DNA of 52,985 bases. Origin: Lachnospiraceae bacterium (GTDB taxonomy: Bacteria; Bacillota; Clostridia; Lachnospirales; Lachnospiraceae). The number at the start of each line of letters is the position of its first letter. Position 1 is the stretch's first letter. Of this stretch, positions 1-7,887 are shown piece after piece. Location of the stretch: positions 1 through 52,985 of the forward strand of contig JAFXCD010000093.1 in NCBI GenBank assembly GCA_017521605.1, written 5' to 3'. A program made the translations under genes and the position numbers. A model generated the notes under the pieces. It was not told the DNA's origin and ran no database searches. It saw only the letters and a program-made list of their open reading frames with translations.

Positions 1-1
1 A

Positions 2-1273
2 CTTCCTGAAGCACCGTTTTGTAAATATGGTTTTAGCGAAGATGTCAGTAAGGAAGTTGTGGATGAGGAGGAAGGTAGCACTGAACCGGAAGACTGCTGC
101 GAGCAGGAAGAGACAAGGGGTATCAAGCCTTGCAAATTGGCTAAAAATATCATAAGAGTCTGGTCCTACAAAGGGGAACCGGTGAAACTTTTTCTTGATA
201 AAATTGTGATTGGAGAGAAGGAGCTTCCTACAGAATATAATAAATATACCTGCAAGAACGGTGTTTTGTCTTGTGAAGATGATGAAAACTTCTATGTTTA
301 TGACGGGAATCAATTTGTCCGAACAGAATGTAAATACAATCATCATAATGATTACTTTTCACCGGAAGTATTCGTTTCTGCAAAGGTGGACCAAGAAAAC
401 AGTATTCAGTACATAGCCTTAAACGACCATGGGGCTCAATACGAATTTGAATATACCTTCGCAAACCCGTATTCAAATTTCTGGAAGCTTATGAAAAATT
501 TACCTTTCGGGGATGCTGCAGGAGGTCAAACGGGCAACGCATTTTCGGAATGTCACTATTTCCCGAATGCAGGAGTATTACTCTTGTTGGACGCATTTCA
601 GTCCAAGCTTCGCTTCTTTTCTAAAACCGGAGAAGAATTGTGGAGCTTGGAACAAGTGCAGGGAAACGGGTCCTATCAGTCCCTCTCGTTTTATGTGAAT
701 ACCATGAGTATTGACTTTGAAAGCGACGAAATCCTCATAAAAGTACAAAAAGGGAAACGCTGCTATACGGTTTGCTATAATGTGCGAAACGGTGAGGTGA
801 TTTGGTATCGGAAAGAAAATCATCCGTTCCTGTTTAGCGGTGCGAAGGGTGAAGACGGACTTCTGCATGGATTGATTCCGTATAAGGATAACGGAACGCT
901 TGGTACCGTATTGTTTGAAATGAATCCTTTAACAAGGAAAGTGCGTACCTACCGTATTTCAGAGGACGCTAAGGCAGAGAAAGTGTCAGTTTCCGGCTAT
1001 GAAACCAAGAATGATGTTTACAAGTATATTTTAGACGGAGAAATCTTGTATGCGGTTCATGAATCAGAGCTGATAGTTGTGGACATTAAAAAGAAGAGGA
1101 TACTGGGCAGAAAAGCAGCACCGAAAAATTGCAAGTATTTTCAAAACGCTACGGTTCTGATAGAAGATAAGCTGTATGTATGCTTATATTATGCTTCCGG
1201 CAAGAAGGAAGGCCAATATTTTAGTGAATGTTACTGTTTGACCGAAAGGAGAAATGAAAATGATGACAAATGA
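2..1273 (+). CDS. Partial beta-propeller-like hypothetical protein (5' end outside window)
   Basis: The frame is open from base 2 with no stop, so the gene almost certainly begins left of the window; the GTG at 59 has no convincing ribosome site and is probably internal. The visible 424 residues begin with an acidic, Cys-containing linker, followed by a beta-rich region. Segments such as FSKTGEELWSLEQ, YNVRNGEVIWYRKE and LIVVDIKKKRILG recall PQQ/WD-type propeller blades, in which a chain alternates between a bound value and a Trp-containing strand. No signal peptide can be judged because the start is missing. The stop overlaps the start of the next gene, so the two are co-transcribed. I do not recognise a named family; the propeller call is inference from pattern only. 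Confidence 0.6.
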   Translation, partial: LPEAPFCKYGFSEDVSKEVVDEEEGSTEPEDCCEQEETRGIKPCKLAKNIIRVWSYKGEPVKLFLDKIVIGEKELPTEYNKYTCKNGVLSCEDDENFYVYDGNQFVRTECKYNHHNDYFSPEVFVSAKVDQENSIQYIALNDHGAQYEFEYTFANPYSNFWKLMKNLPFGDAAGGQTGNAFSECHYFPNAGVLLLLDAFQSKLRFFSKTGEELWSLEQVQGNGSYQSLSFYVNTMSIDFESDEILIKVQKGKRCYTVCYNVRNGEVIWYRKENHPFLFSGAKGEDGLLHGLIPYKDNGTLGTVLFEMNPLTRKVRTYRISEDAKAEKVSVSGYETKNDVYKYILDGEILYAVHESELIVVDIKKKRILGRKAAPKNCKYFQNATVLIEDKLYVCLYYASGKKEGQYFSECYCLTERRNENDDK

Positions 1274-2561
1274 AGAACTTGCTGAGTTTGAAAAAGAAAA
1301 CGAATTTAATTTATTTAATAGTGAATATATAGTATATCCGGGATACACTATGAGATTTTTGATTAAATCCCCAAAAACCTGTGCCGCCGGAGGCATTGAA
1401 AAGGTAACGGAAGAAAAGCTGCATCTTGAAATACCTGCCAGTGTTGAAATTAACGGAAATACATATTGGGTGAATGAAATATTTGCAGAAAGTTTCTGGG
1501 GTAAACGCTGTATAGAATCTGTGACGATACCTGATACGGTTACTTGCATAGACTATGGAGCGTTTAATCAATGTGAATTCTTAAAAGAGGTATATATTCC
1601 GGATTCGGTAACCGTAATTGATGAGATTGCGTTTACCGGCTGTAAATCCTTAAAATCTGTCAGCCTGCCTGCAAACGTCAAGATTGACAAAGACAGCTTT
1701 GATAGGCGTAAGTCGCTTGTCATAACAAGACGTGAGCCTGCGGAACCTGTTTTAGTTGACGCGAAAGCTGATTCTGCAAAGCAGAGTGACTGTGGTGCAG
1801 ATAAGAAGAATGAAAGCCTGTTTGATGAGAAGCTGTTTATCTGGGAAGGCAAAAAGATCTTTTCTCATGATAATTTTGACGAGCTTGATGATATGGATAA
1901 GCTACAGGTTCTTACCGGCTGTGAATGCAAAGAGTTTGATGGTTCGGTTGACACTTATTTCAAATACCGTGAGCAGGGTAAGAAAGAAGGCTTCATTCCT
2001 GTGATCGTTGCCACGGACGATATATATTTTGAGCAACTGGAAGCTCTTTTGAAATGTGGTGGCGAAGGTTCTATCTCTAAGATTCAGAAAATTGTGGAGA
2101 AATATCATAAAAAGATGTTGGCAGAGCCTGTGGAAGACGGCAAGGCTTATCTTGAGAAGAATTATAGTTCCGGCGAATGGGATGATGATGTAGATTTAGA
2201 CGGTGAAGATTATGAAGCATCAGACACATTCACCAGAAACGGTTACCTTGTGAGAGTGCCCGTTACCGAGCCGTGGCTCATTTGGGCGTATCTACCTTAC
2301 GGCGGCTGGAATTCCTGTCCGAAGGTTACCGAGCACATGGCTGTATCAAAGTACTGGTATGAGCAATACGGAGCATATCCTGCCGCGTTATCCTTTAACA
2401 CCATAGATTATGCGGTAGAAAAGCCGGTAGAAGACCTTGAAAAGCTTGCGAATGAAATGGGTGCCTACTGTTTTGATATTGTGGAGCAGGGCTGTGAAAC
2501 CTACAGTGCTTTGGCGGCAAGCCTTAAAAATTCAAAAATCTGGAATTTCTGGTGGGATTAA
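1260..2561 (+). CDS. BspA-type leucine-rich repeat protein with C-terminal DUF4253-like domain
   Basis: 433 residues from the chosen start. The open frame reaches an ATG at 1254, but the ribosome site AAGGAGA ends near 1252, so the ATG at 1260 (spacing about 8) or 1263 fits better. Residues about 60-155 contain BspA/LRR_5 repeats (IPDTVTCIDYGAFNQC, then IPDSVTVIDEIAFTGC, then SLKSVSLPANV). An acidic linker follows, and the C-terminal ~110 residues match my memory of DUF4253: W-x-YLPYGGWN, W-YEQYGAYPAAL, LANEMGAYCFDI, ending IWNFWWD. There is no signal peptide, so it is probably cytoplasmic, unlike most BspA proteins. The start overlaps the upstream stop by about 14 nt. DUF4253 has been linked to immunity-like proteins; a role here is inference. 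Confidence 0.75.
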   Translation: MMTNEELAEFEKENEFNLFNSEYIVYPGYTMRFLIKSPKTCAAGGIEKVTEEKLHLEIPASVEINGNTYWVNEIFAESFWGKRCIESVTIPDTVTCIDYGAFNQCEFLKEVYIPDSVTVIDEIAFTGCKSLKSVSLPANVKIDKDSFDRRKSLVITRREPAEPVLVDAKADSAKQSDCGADKKNESLFDEKLFIWEGKKIFSHDNFDELDDMDKLQVLTGCECKEFDGSVDTYFKYREQGKKEGFIPVIVATDDIYFEQLEALLKCGGEGSISKIQKIVEKYHKKMLAEPVEDGKAYLEKNYSSGEWDDDVDLDGEDYEASDTFTRNGYLVRVPVTEPWLIWAYLPYGGWNSCPKVTEHMAVSKYWYEQYGAYPAALSFNTIDYAVEKPVEDLEKLANEMGAYCFDIVEQGCETYSALAASLKNSKIWNFWWD

Positions 2562-2562
2562 T

Positions 2563-2769
2563 ATGAAGATAATAAAAGAAATAAAAGACTTTAAAAATAG
2601 TTTAAAGGATGGATTTAAGCCGTTTTTCATAATTATAGTTTTATTTGAGGTGATATATGTGATATTATCTATATTAGGTTACCTGATATGGATAATAGCT
2701 GATAAGATACGTATGCATAAGCGTTATGCAAAGGGGCCAAATGGGGAAGAAAAAAGTACGGAAGATTAG
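2563..2769 (+). CDS. Small single-pass membrane protein
   Basis: 68 residues from the ATG at 2563, one base after the DUF4253 gene stops, so translation is probably coupled. The chain has a charged N-terminus (KEIKDFKNSLKDG), one long hydrophobic helix at about residues 20-46 (from FFIIIVLFEV to WIIADK), and a basic then acidic cytoplasmic-type tail. The in-frame sequence further upstream lies inside the preceding gene and is not used. No family recognised. It precedes the large surface enzyme by 11 nt and could be in the same transcript. Confidence 0.55.
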   Translation: MKIIKEIKDFKNSLKDGFKPFFIIIVLFEVIYVILSILGYLIWIIADKIRMHKRYAKGPNGEEKSTED

Positions 2770-2780
2770 GAGGAGTTTTT

Positions 2781-5700
2781 ATGAAAAGGTATTTGGCAAT
2801 AATCTTATCGGTTGCTCTTATAATTTCCATGTTTCCCATGAAAGCAGAGGCAGATAGTGAACCATTGGGTGTTGGCGAAACACTGCGTTTTGATTTCGGT
2901 GGAGCAGAAGTGGAAGAGGGGTACATAGGAGTATCATCAGGAGATGCCTATACTGCAGAGGCAGGCTATGGATTTGAAAATACCGATGCAGTAGAGAATG
3001 TGACCGCAAGCGGAGAAGGAGCACTGAAGGATGCGGTACGTTTTAAGTCCGGTGTTCCGGGGCATGTTTTTCATGTGGATTTGCCAAGCGGAGTGTATAA
3101 GATAACGGTGACAACCGGTGATGTGCAGTCCACTACCATCAATGCAGAGGGTTTGCCCCAGCTTTTCTTTTTGACGGGCAATAATGCGGTGGATACCTTT
3201 ACCATACCGGTTACAGACGGGCAGCTGAATATTTATGCAGGCTCCGGTGTGGGAACAGAGTTTTCTATCAGTGCCCTGGAGATTCAGCGGACATCTACAG
3301 GAACCACTACCAAGCCCACCATCTGGACCTGTGGTGATTCCACGGTTGCAAGCTACTACAACGTACCGGCGGATGCCAAGCGTGGCTGGGGACAGTATTT
3401 AAGCAATTATGTGGATATGGAGCAATATGATATACGTAATATATCTGCAAGCGGCATTACCTCACGGGAATTAAAGGATTATTTCTTCCCTACTGCAGAG
3501 TATTACGGAAAAAGTGGCGATATCATGCTGATAGCGGTAGGACTGAATGATTATTCCCAGCAGTATAATGGTGATTCAAGTGTCCTTGACCCAAGTGAAT
3601 ATATAGCAAATGTGACCAATATGGTACAGCGTGCAAAAGCAAAGGGAATGACCGTTTATCTGGTAAAACAGAACGGTCAGTTGGATGATTGTACCAAATA
3701 CCCTGTGCTGACAAGCAAGTGGTTTGGAGAGGAACTGGAGACAATCGCCGCGACAGAGAATGTGGGTATTATCGACTTATTTGAACCCTGGCTGGTATTT
3801 TGCATGGAAAATACGGTAAGAGTGGCAGGTAAGTATTATAGCGATGATAAGCTGCATATGAATGCATTGGGGGCGGACATGCTTGCCGGCATGGTGAAGG
3901 AGCAGCTTTTCCCTGCGGCAAAACCGGCTCCCGGTGAAGACCCCTATAAAAATTTTGATACTTCGTCTACGGTATATTATGAAGCGGAAGCTTCCGGTGA
4001 ACCGGTGGTAAACCCACATAAGGGATATGTTATGACCGTTTATGATGCTTGGGCGTTTGAGTCTACGAATCCTTATGGTATCGGCGGCTCTATGAACAAT
4101 ACTGCCTGGGAAATGTCCACCATTTGTACCGGGGAACCCAAGTGGGATGAGTTAAATCCTGAGGAGGGCGTGTATGACTGGTCTTCCATCGACAGTATGC
4201 TGGAAGCCTGTGAAAAATACGGATATACTTACGGAATCCGAATTCTTCCCTATTCCCATCTTTCCGGTTCTCATGCTAATTACGGAAAGGACCATGTTTT
4301 CGTACCGGATTGGGTGTTTGCGAAGGGGGCACAGATGGACCGCGCAACACTGTACAGTGATCCTTCTGTGGAATTGGATATTCCCAAGTGGGACGACCCC
4401 ATCTTCTTGCAGGCAGCGAAGGATTTTGCAGATGCTCTTGCTGAACACTACGACGGGGACCCGCGAGTGGAGTTTATCGATATCAGTGTGTTCGGTAACT
4501 GGGGTGAGTGGCATACCACTACCTTTGAAGGGAACCCCATGCCTTCTGTAGAGATTCAGAAGGATATGGTCAAGTACTACAGCGATGCTTTTGACAAGAC
4601 ATGGCTTTGTGTTACCTCCGGTGCTTACGGAGAAGTGTATGATTATGCATTATCTCTTGGAATCCCCAAGCGTGTGAACGGTTTGATTGGTTCGCACAAC
4701 TATGAATGGAACCTAAGACCGAACTATAAAGCAAATCTACCTGTAATCGGTGAGAACTTCCTGCCCTATAGAATGATGTTTGATCCTACAGTGGCCGAAG
4801 AACAAGGTATTGTGAAGGACTATGATAAGCATTATTTAAGATGGACACCACAGCGTTTCCGTGAAACCATTGAGATTTCACACCTGTCCATTTATGCATT
4901 TGATCAGGATAGTCATCATAGTTATGAGTTTTACAACGAACAAAAAGACCTGATTGAGGAAATGAATAACCGATTGGGTTATAACTATACGGTAACTAGT
5001 GCCAAGAGAAATGGTAACAAGCTTTTGGTATCTATTAAGAATACCGGTCTGGCACCTGCATTCTTCGATATTGACCTGTGCGCGGAGATTACAGATGCAG
5101 AAGGCAATAAGCTGGGCACCTTCGGAAACCCGGTAAAGATAGCGAAGGGAAGTTTCCGTGACGACACCGAGCAAACATTTTTGTTTGAGTATGACGGAAC
5201 ACTTGCTGAGGATGTGGTACTTTGTCTGGCAATGTATGAAAGTGATAAGTTGCCTGCAACGAAGTCCAAGGCCCGTGCTACGGTTCAAGATCCTACCGTA
5301 AAATTTGACAACAAGAACACCTTGTCCAATAACAGATTGCTGATGGTAGTTGATGAAAGTATGCATACCCATGCAGGAACGTTGGTAGAGCAAAGAAACG
5401 CTACCTGTACCGAGTTTGGTGTGAAGGCATATTATGAGTGTGCTTGCGGTAAGTTCTTTGTGGATTCGGCATGCTCAGAGGAAATTGCTGACCTGGATGC
5501 ATGGAAGACCGGTGAGGGAAGAATCTGGAAGGAAGCTCATACCGGAGGAAATGCGACCTGTAAGGAAAAAGCCAAGTGTGCTGTTTGTGGAACCGAGTAT
5601 GGAGAGTTAGCAGACCATGAATATGGAGCAAACTGGAAATCTGATGAAACAAACCATTGGCAGGAATGTGCGGTTTGTGAAAACGAGAAGAATCGTGCCG

Positions 5701-6089
5701 GGCATGTAGATGCAGATAAGGATGGAAAGTGTGAAGTTTGTGGAGAAGATGTGGCATCGGAAGAAGCCGAACCGACTGCGGCGCCACCCCAGGCACCAAT
5801 TGAGGCACCTACCGAAGCGCCACCCCAGGCACCAATTGAGGCACCTACAGAAGTGCCAATCGTGACACCTACCGTAGTACCTACTGAAGCGCCTGCCACG
5901 GTACCTACGGAGGCACCGAAAGTGCCCACAACAACGGAAGAACCTGTTCCTACAAGCCAACCCATAGTACCAAATGCTCCTAAGACAGGGGATGACTTTA
6001 ATCCTTGGCTCTTTGGTGGCATTGGTATCGCTGCTATGTTGGCAGGTGTCGGTACTTTCTTTAGGAGAAAGAAGAAAGAAGCTTGCTGA
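2781..6089 (+). CDS. Modular cell-wall-anchored SGNH esterase with TIM-barrel-like domain
   Basis: 1102 residues, strong site AGGAGGAG before the ATG. Order of parts: signal peptide 1-25 (cut near AEA-DS); a beta-sandwich at about 30-170 like the N-terminal module of rhamnogalacturonan acetylesterases; an SGNH hydrolase at about 179-377 with GDST (Ser187), GLND (Asn256, Asp257) and DKLH (Asp356, His359) as the expected catalytic blocks; a region at about 410-740 beginning NPHKGYVM and containing ISVFGNWGEW, like DUF4832-type or glycosidase-related barrels; a beta domain; two Cys-rich segments (CxxC pairs, about 865-1000) as seen in clostridial surface proteins; a Pro/Thr/Glu repeat wall spacer; and a sortase signal PKTG, hydrophobic helix, RRKKK tail. 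Likely de-acetylates pectic or other plant polysaccharide at the cell surface; the substrate and any glycosidase activity are inferred. Confidence 0.85.
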   Translation: MKRYLAIILSVALIISMFPMKAEADSEPLGVGETLRFDFGGAEVEEGYIGVSSGDAYTAEAGYGFENTDAVENVTASGEGALKDAVRFKSGVPGHVFHVDLPSGVYKITVTTGDVQSTTINAEGLPQLFFLTGNNAVDTFTIPVTDGQLNIYAGSGVGTEFSISALEIQRTSTGTTTKPTIWTCGDSTVASYYNVPADAKRGWGQYLSNYVDMEQYDIRNISASGITSRELKDYFFPTAEYYGKSGDIMLIAVGLNDYSQQYNGDSSVLDPSEYIANVTNMVQRAKAKGMTVYLVKQNGQLDDCTKYPVLTSKWFGEELETIAATENVGIIDLFEPWLVFCMENTVRVAGKYYSDDKLHMNALGADMLAGMVKEQLFPAAKPAPGEDPYKNFDTSSTVYYEAEASGEPVVNPHKGYVMTVYDAWAFESTNPYGIGGSMNNTAWEMSTICTGEPKWDELNPEEGVYDWSSIDSMLEACEKYGYTYGIRILPYSHLSGSHANYGKDHVFVPDWVFAKGAQMDRATLYSDPSVELDIPKWDDPIFLQAAKDFADALAEHYDGDPRVEFIDISVFGNWGEWHTTTFEGNPMPSVEIQKDMVKYYSDAFDKTWLCVTSGAYGEVYDYALSLGIPKRVNGLIGSHNYEWNLRPNYKANLPVIGENFLPYRMMFDPTVAEEQGIVKDYDKHYLRWTPQRFRETIEISHLSIYAFDQDSHHSYEFYNEQKDLIEEMNNRLGYNYTVTSAKRNGNKLLVSIKNTGLAPAFFDIDLCAEITDAEGNKLGTFGNPVKIAKGSFRDDTEQTFLFEYDGTLAEDVVLCLAMYESDKLPATKSKARATVQDPTVKFDNKNTLSNNRLLMVVDESMHTHAGTLVEQRNATCTEFGVKAYYECACGKFFVDSACSEEIADLDAWKTGEGRIWKEAHTGGNATCKEKAKCAVCGTEYGELADHEYGANWKSDETNHWQECAVCENEKNRAGHVDADKDGKCEVCGEDVASEEAEPTAAPPQAPIEAPTEAPPQAPIEAPTEVPIVTPTVVPTEAPATVPTEAPKVPTTTEEPVPTSQPIVPNAPKTGDDFNPWLFGGIGIAAMLAGVGTFFRRKKKEAC

Positions 6090-6117
6090 TGGTAAGATTA
6101 AAGGAGTCGTAGTTCTT

Positions 6118-6324
6118 ATGGTGATTACTGAGGCGCCTCAAATGATAGAGGCGCCCCAGGTAACTACTACGCCACAGCCTATAGAATCGCCGGTACCCAC
6201 TGCTACACCGGCACTATCTACGGAGAAAAATGGCTTCCTGGTGATGATTGATGCGGGGGAACAATATAAGGGTAATCCGGAGGAGGACTTCCTGATGGCT
6301 ACTGAAGAGTATCAGGATACTTAG
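6118..6324 (+). CDS. Short Pro/Thr-rich ORF, possible remnant of a surface protein
   Basis: A 68-codon frame starting at ATG 6118 with AAAGGAG 11 nt upstream. The first half (ITEAPQMIEAPQVTTTPQ) repeats the TEAP/PIEAP style of the spacer in the preceding surface enzyme but in a different frame context; the second half (GFLVMIDAGEQYKG) matches nothing I know. It has no signal peptide and no membrane segment. It may be a small gene, or the decayed end of a second spacer-containing gene. Weak support for expression. Confidence 0.3.
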   Translation: MVITEAPQMIEAPQVTTTPQPIESPVPTATPALSTEKNGFLVMIDAGEQYKGNPEEDFLMATEEYQDT

Positions 6325-6445
6325 TACAAGGAATTGCTAATGGAACAGATAGTTGTACAAATTGACAATTTTCGACAAATTTACAGAAATTTCCAAACGA
6401 TGCAATACATTTATAAAAATACTTAAAAATAATTAAAAAAATGTG

Positions 6446-6474
6446 TTGACAAATGTCGAAGGCTTGTATATAAT
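6446..6474 (+). promoter_or_regulatory. Consensus sigma-A promoter for the non-coding transcript
   Basis: TTGACA at 6446-6451, 17-nt spacer, TATAAT at 6469-6474: both boxes are perfect matches. The predicted transcript starts near 6481. No ORF with a sensible start follows for almost 600 bases, so this promoter drives a non-coding RNA. Confidence 0.85.
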
Positions 6475-6480
6475 AAAGAC

Positions 6481-6878
6481 ATAAACAACAAGGAGTTGTA
6501 ACTATAGATTCGAAGGATGGAGACTCCATCCAAATACAAAAGAAAGAGAGGTACGGACCACCAGAAACATAAGCTGAGATTCTTGAGTGAATCAGGAAAA
6601 CTTCCATAATATACTAAAGAATGAAGTACATAGGATAGGGACGAATCACAGAAGAAAAAGTAACGCAGTACATAAGAAGAGGAATGACGTTACAGTACAA
6701 TCAGTACAAAGGAGAAATGTGAAAGGTACTAAGGATGAATGGAAGTAATTTAATAGGGGATGAAACAATTTAATAAAGAACGTAAACTATATTTTAGGAG
6801 GATTGTCCAATGGATAGCATAGTTTAGGAGAGCGTGCTGATGAAGTAATGTCGGTACGCTCTCTTTCATTATTTTTTT
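6481..6878 (+). ncRNA. Candidate structured, GGA-rich non-coding RNA of about 395 nt
   Basis: Bounded by a perfect promoter and an intrinsic terminator, with no credible protein. Hairpins I can see: ACAAC/GTTGT around loop AAGGA at the 5' end; GGATGGA-gac-TCCATCC (6515-6531); GATTC/GAATC (6578-6593); GTAACG/CGTTAC (about 6660-6692); AAACTAT (6784-6790) with ATAGTTT (6819-6825). The RNA carries 16 GGA triplets and six copies of a loose GTAC-then-AGGA motif (6550, 6625, 6667, 6694, 6703, 6725). A five-codon ORF with a perfect AGGAGG site (6810-6827, MDSIV) abuts the terminator. I cannot match it to tmRNA, RNase P, 6S or SRP RNA. The boundary calls are firm; a regulatory function is inference. 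Confidence 0.55.
6828..6878 (+). terminator. Intrinsic terminator of the non-coding RNA
   Basis: Stem GAGAGCGT (6828-6835) with ACGCTCTC (6856-6863), then a T-rich run ending in seven Ts. Confidence 0.8.
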
Positions 6879-7074
6879 GTGACAATGAATAGAGAGCTTG
6901 AGCTAAAATAAAACTATACAAAACCAATATGCTATGATATAATTTGCCAATAGATGGTCAGATGCACGATATATGCTTTAAAGTGCGGTATTTTGAATGG
7001 AATTGGAAAGAATTTTACTATATAATTTATTTGAAGGTTGAACTTTCAATAATGTACAAAGTGAGGAGAGAGAA
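6879..7074 (+). other. Intergenic leader of the LRR lipoprotein gene
   Basis: About 195 bases, AT-rich. TATAAT-like boxes occur near 6938 and at 7021-7026, but no well-spaced -35 box is visible for either. A GAGGAGAGAG ribosome site precedes the ATG at 7075. Nothing else seen. Confidence 0.4.
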
Positions 7075-7761
7075 ATGAAAAGGACAAGAAGAATTTTAAC
7101 ATTTTTATTGGCGGCACTAATCTGCATCTCCCTGACTGCATGCGGGGGAGAAAAAGACGAGGTGGTGATTGGTGGAGAGACATACAGTACGGAACTTACT
7201 GATTTGGATCTTAGTGATAGAGGGCTTAAGAATAAAGATATTAAGAACTTAAAGTATATGAAAAATCTTTGCAGCATTAATTTGCGTTCCAATGAAATAA
7301 GTGATATTTCAGTATTGGAGGAATTGCCTAATTTGAGTTATGTTATTCTTTGGGACAATAACATTAAAGATATTTCTCCACTTGCAGAGCATACAGATAT
7401 TTGGGTATTGGATATTGGAAAGAATGAGATTAAAGATATTTCTCCTCTTGAAAATTTGACTAATATATCTTGGCTGAATGCCGGTGAGAATCCTATTAAA
7501 GATATTTCCGTACTTGAAAATTTGACAAAGCTTGATACCTTGGGTATGGGCATGTGTAAGATTTCAGATGTTACTCCTTTAGAATCTCTTGATTCATTGA
7601 TAAATGTATATTTAGACGGAAATAAAATTAAGGATGTTTCTGCGTTGGAGGAATTGAGCGGATTAAAGGAATTGAATTTAAAAGATAATCCCATTAAGAA
7701 GGATAAGATAGAGGAATTACAAGAGGAATTGCCTAATTGTACTATTCATTTTGATGAATAA
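7075..7761 (+). CDS. Leucine-rich repeat lipoprotein
   Basis: 228 residues. A lipoprotein signal peptide ends in the lipobox LTAC (Cys at about residue 23), predicting attachment to the outer face of the membrane. From about residue 40 onward it is made of 22-residue repeats of the internalin/SDS22 kind: each carries a core such as IKDISPLENLTNISWL or ISDISVLEELPNL. Around seven repeats are visible, with no catalytic domain. Such solenoids bind proteins or other ligands. GAGGAGAGAG before the ATG gives a clear start. The gene stands alone, with its own terminator. The ligand is unknown. Confidence 0.85.
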   Translation: MKRTRRILTFLLAALICISLTACGGEKDEVVIGGETYSTELTDLDLSDRGLKNKDIKNLKYMKNLCSINLRSNEISDISVLEELPNLSYVILWDNNIKDISPLAEHTDIWVLDIGKNEIKDISPLENLTNISWLNAGENPIKDISVLENLTKLDTLGMGMCKISDVTPLESLDSLINVYLDGNKIKDVSALEELSGLKELNLKDNPIKKDKIEELQEELPNCTIHFDE

Positions 7762-7771
7762 GTAAATTTGA

Positions 7772-7818
7772 CCTCCCTAAACATTAATGAATCAGATTAT
7801 TGTTTAGGGAGGCTTTTC
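7772..7818 (+). terminator. Intrinsic terminator after the LRR lipoprotein
   Basis: Perfect 11-bp stem CCTCCCTAAAC (7772-7782) with GTTTAGGGAGG (7802-7812), followed by CTTTTCT. Confidence 0.85.
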
Positions 7819-7887
7819 TGCTTGAGTGGACCATAGGATGAGAGATAGACAAGAAATGTATGAAATACCGATAAGAGGAAAGTTTTG

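Noticed and set aside
5537-6022. 161-codon minus-strand ORF opposite the wall-spacer repeats
   Set aside because: It is the complement of the Pro/Thr/Glu repeat; the Gly/Ala/Val/Ser periodicity is a by-product, and there is no ribosome site.
6481-6880. tmRNA, RNase P RNA, 6S RNA or SRP RNA identity for the non-coding transcript
   Set aside because: No CCA end or tRNA-like domain, no conserved RNase P core, no central 6S bubble between long helices, and no SRP GNAR tetraloop region could be found.
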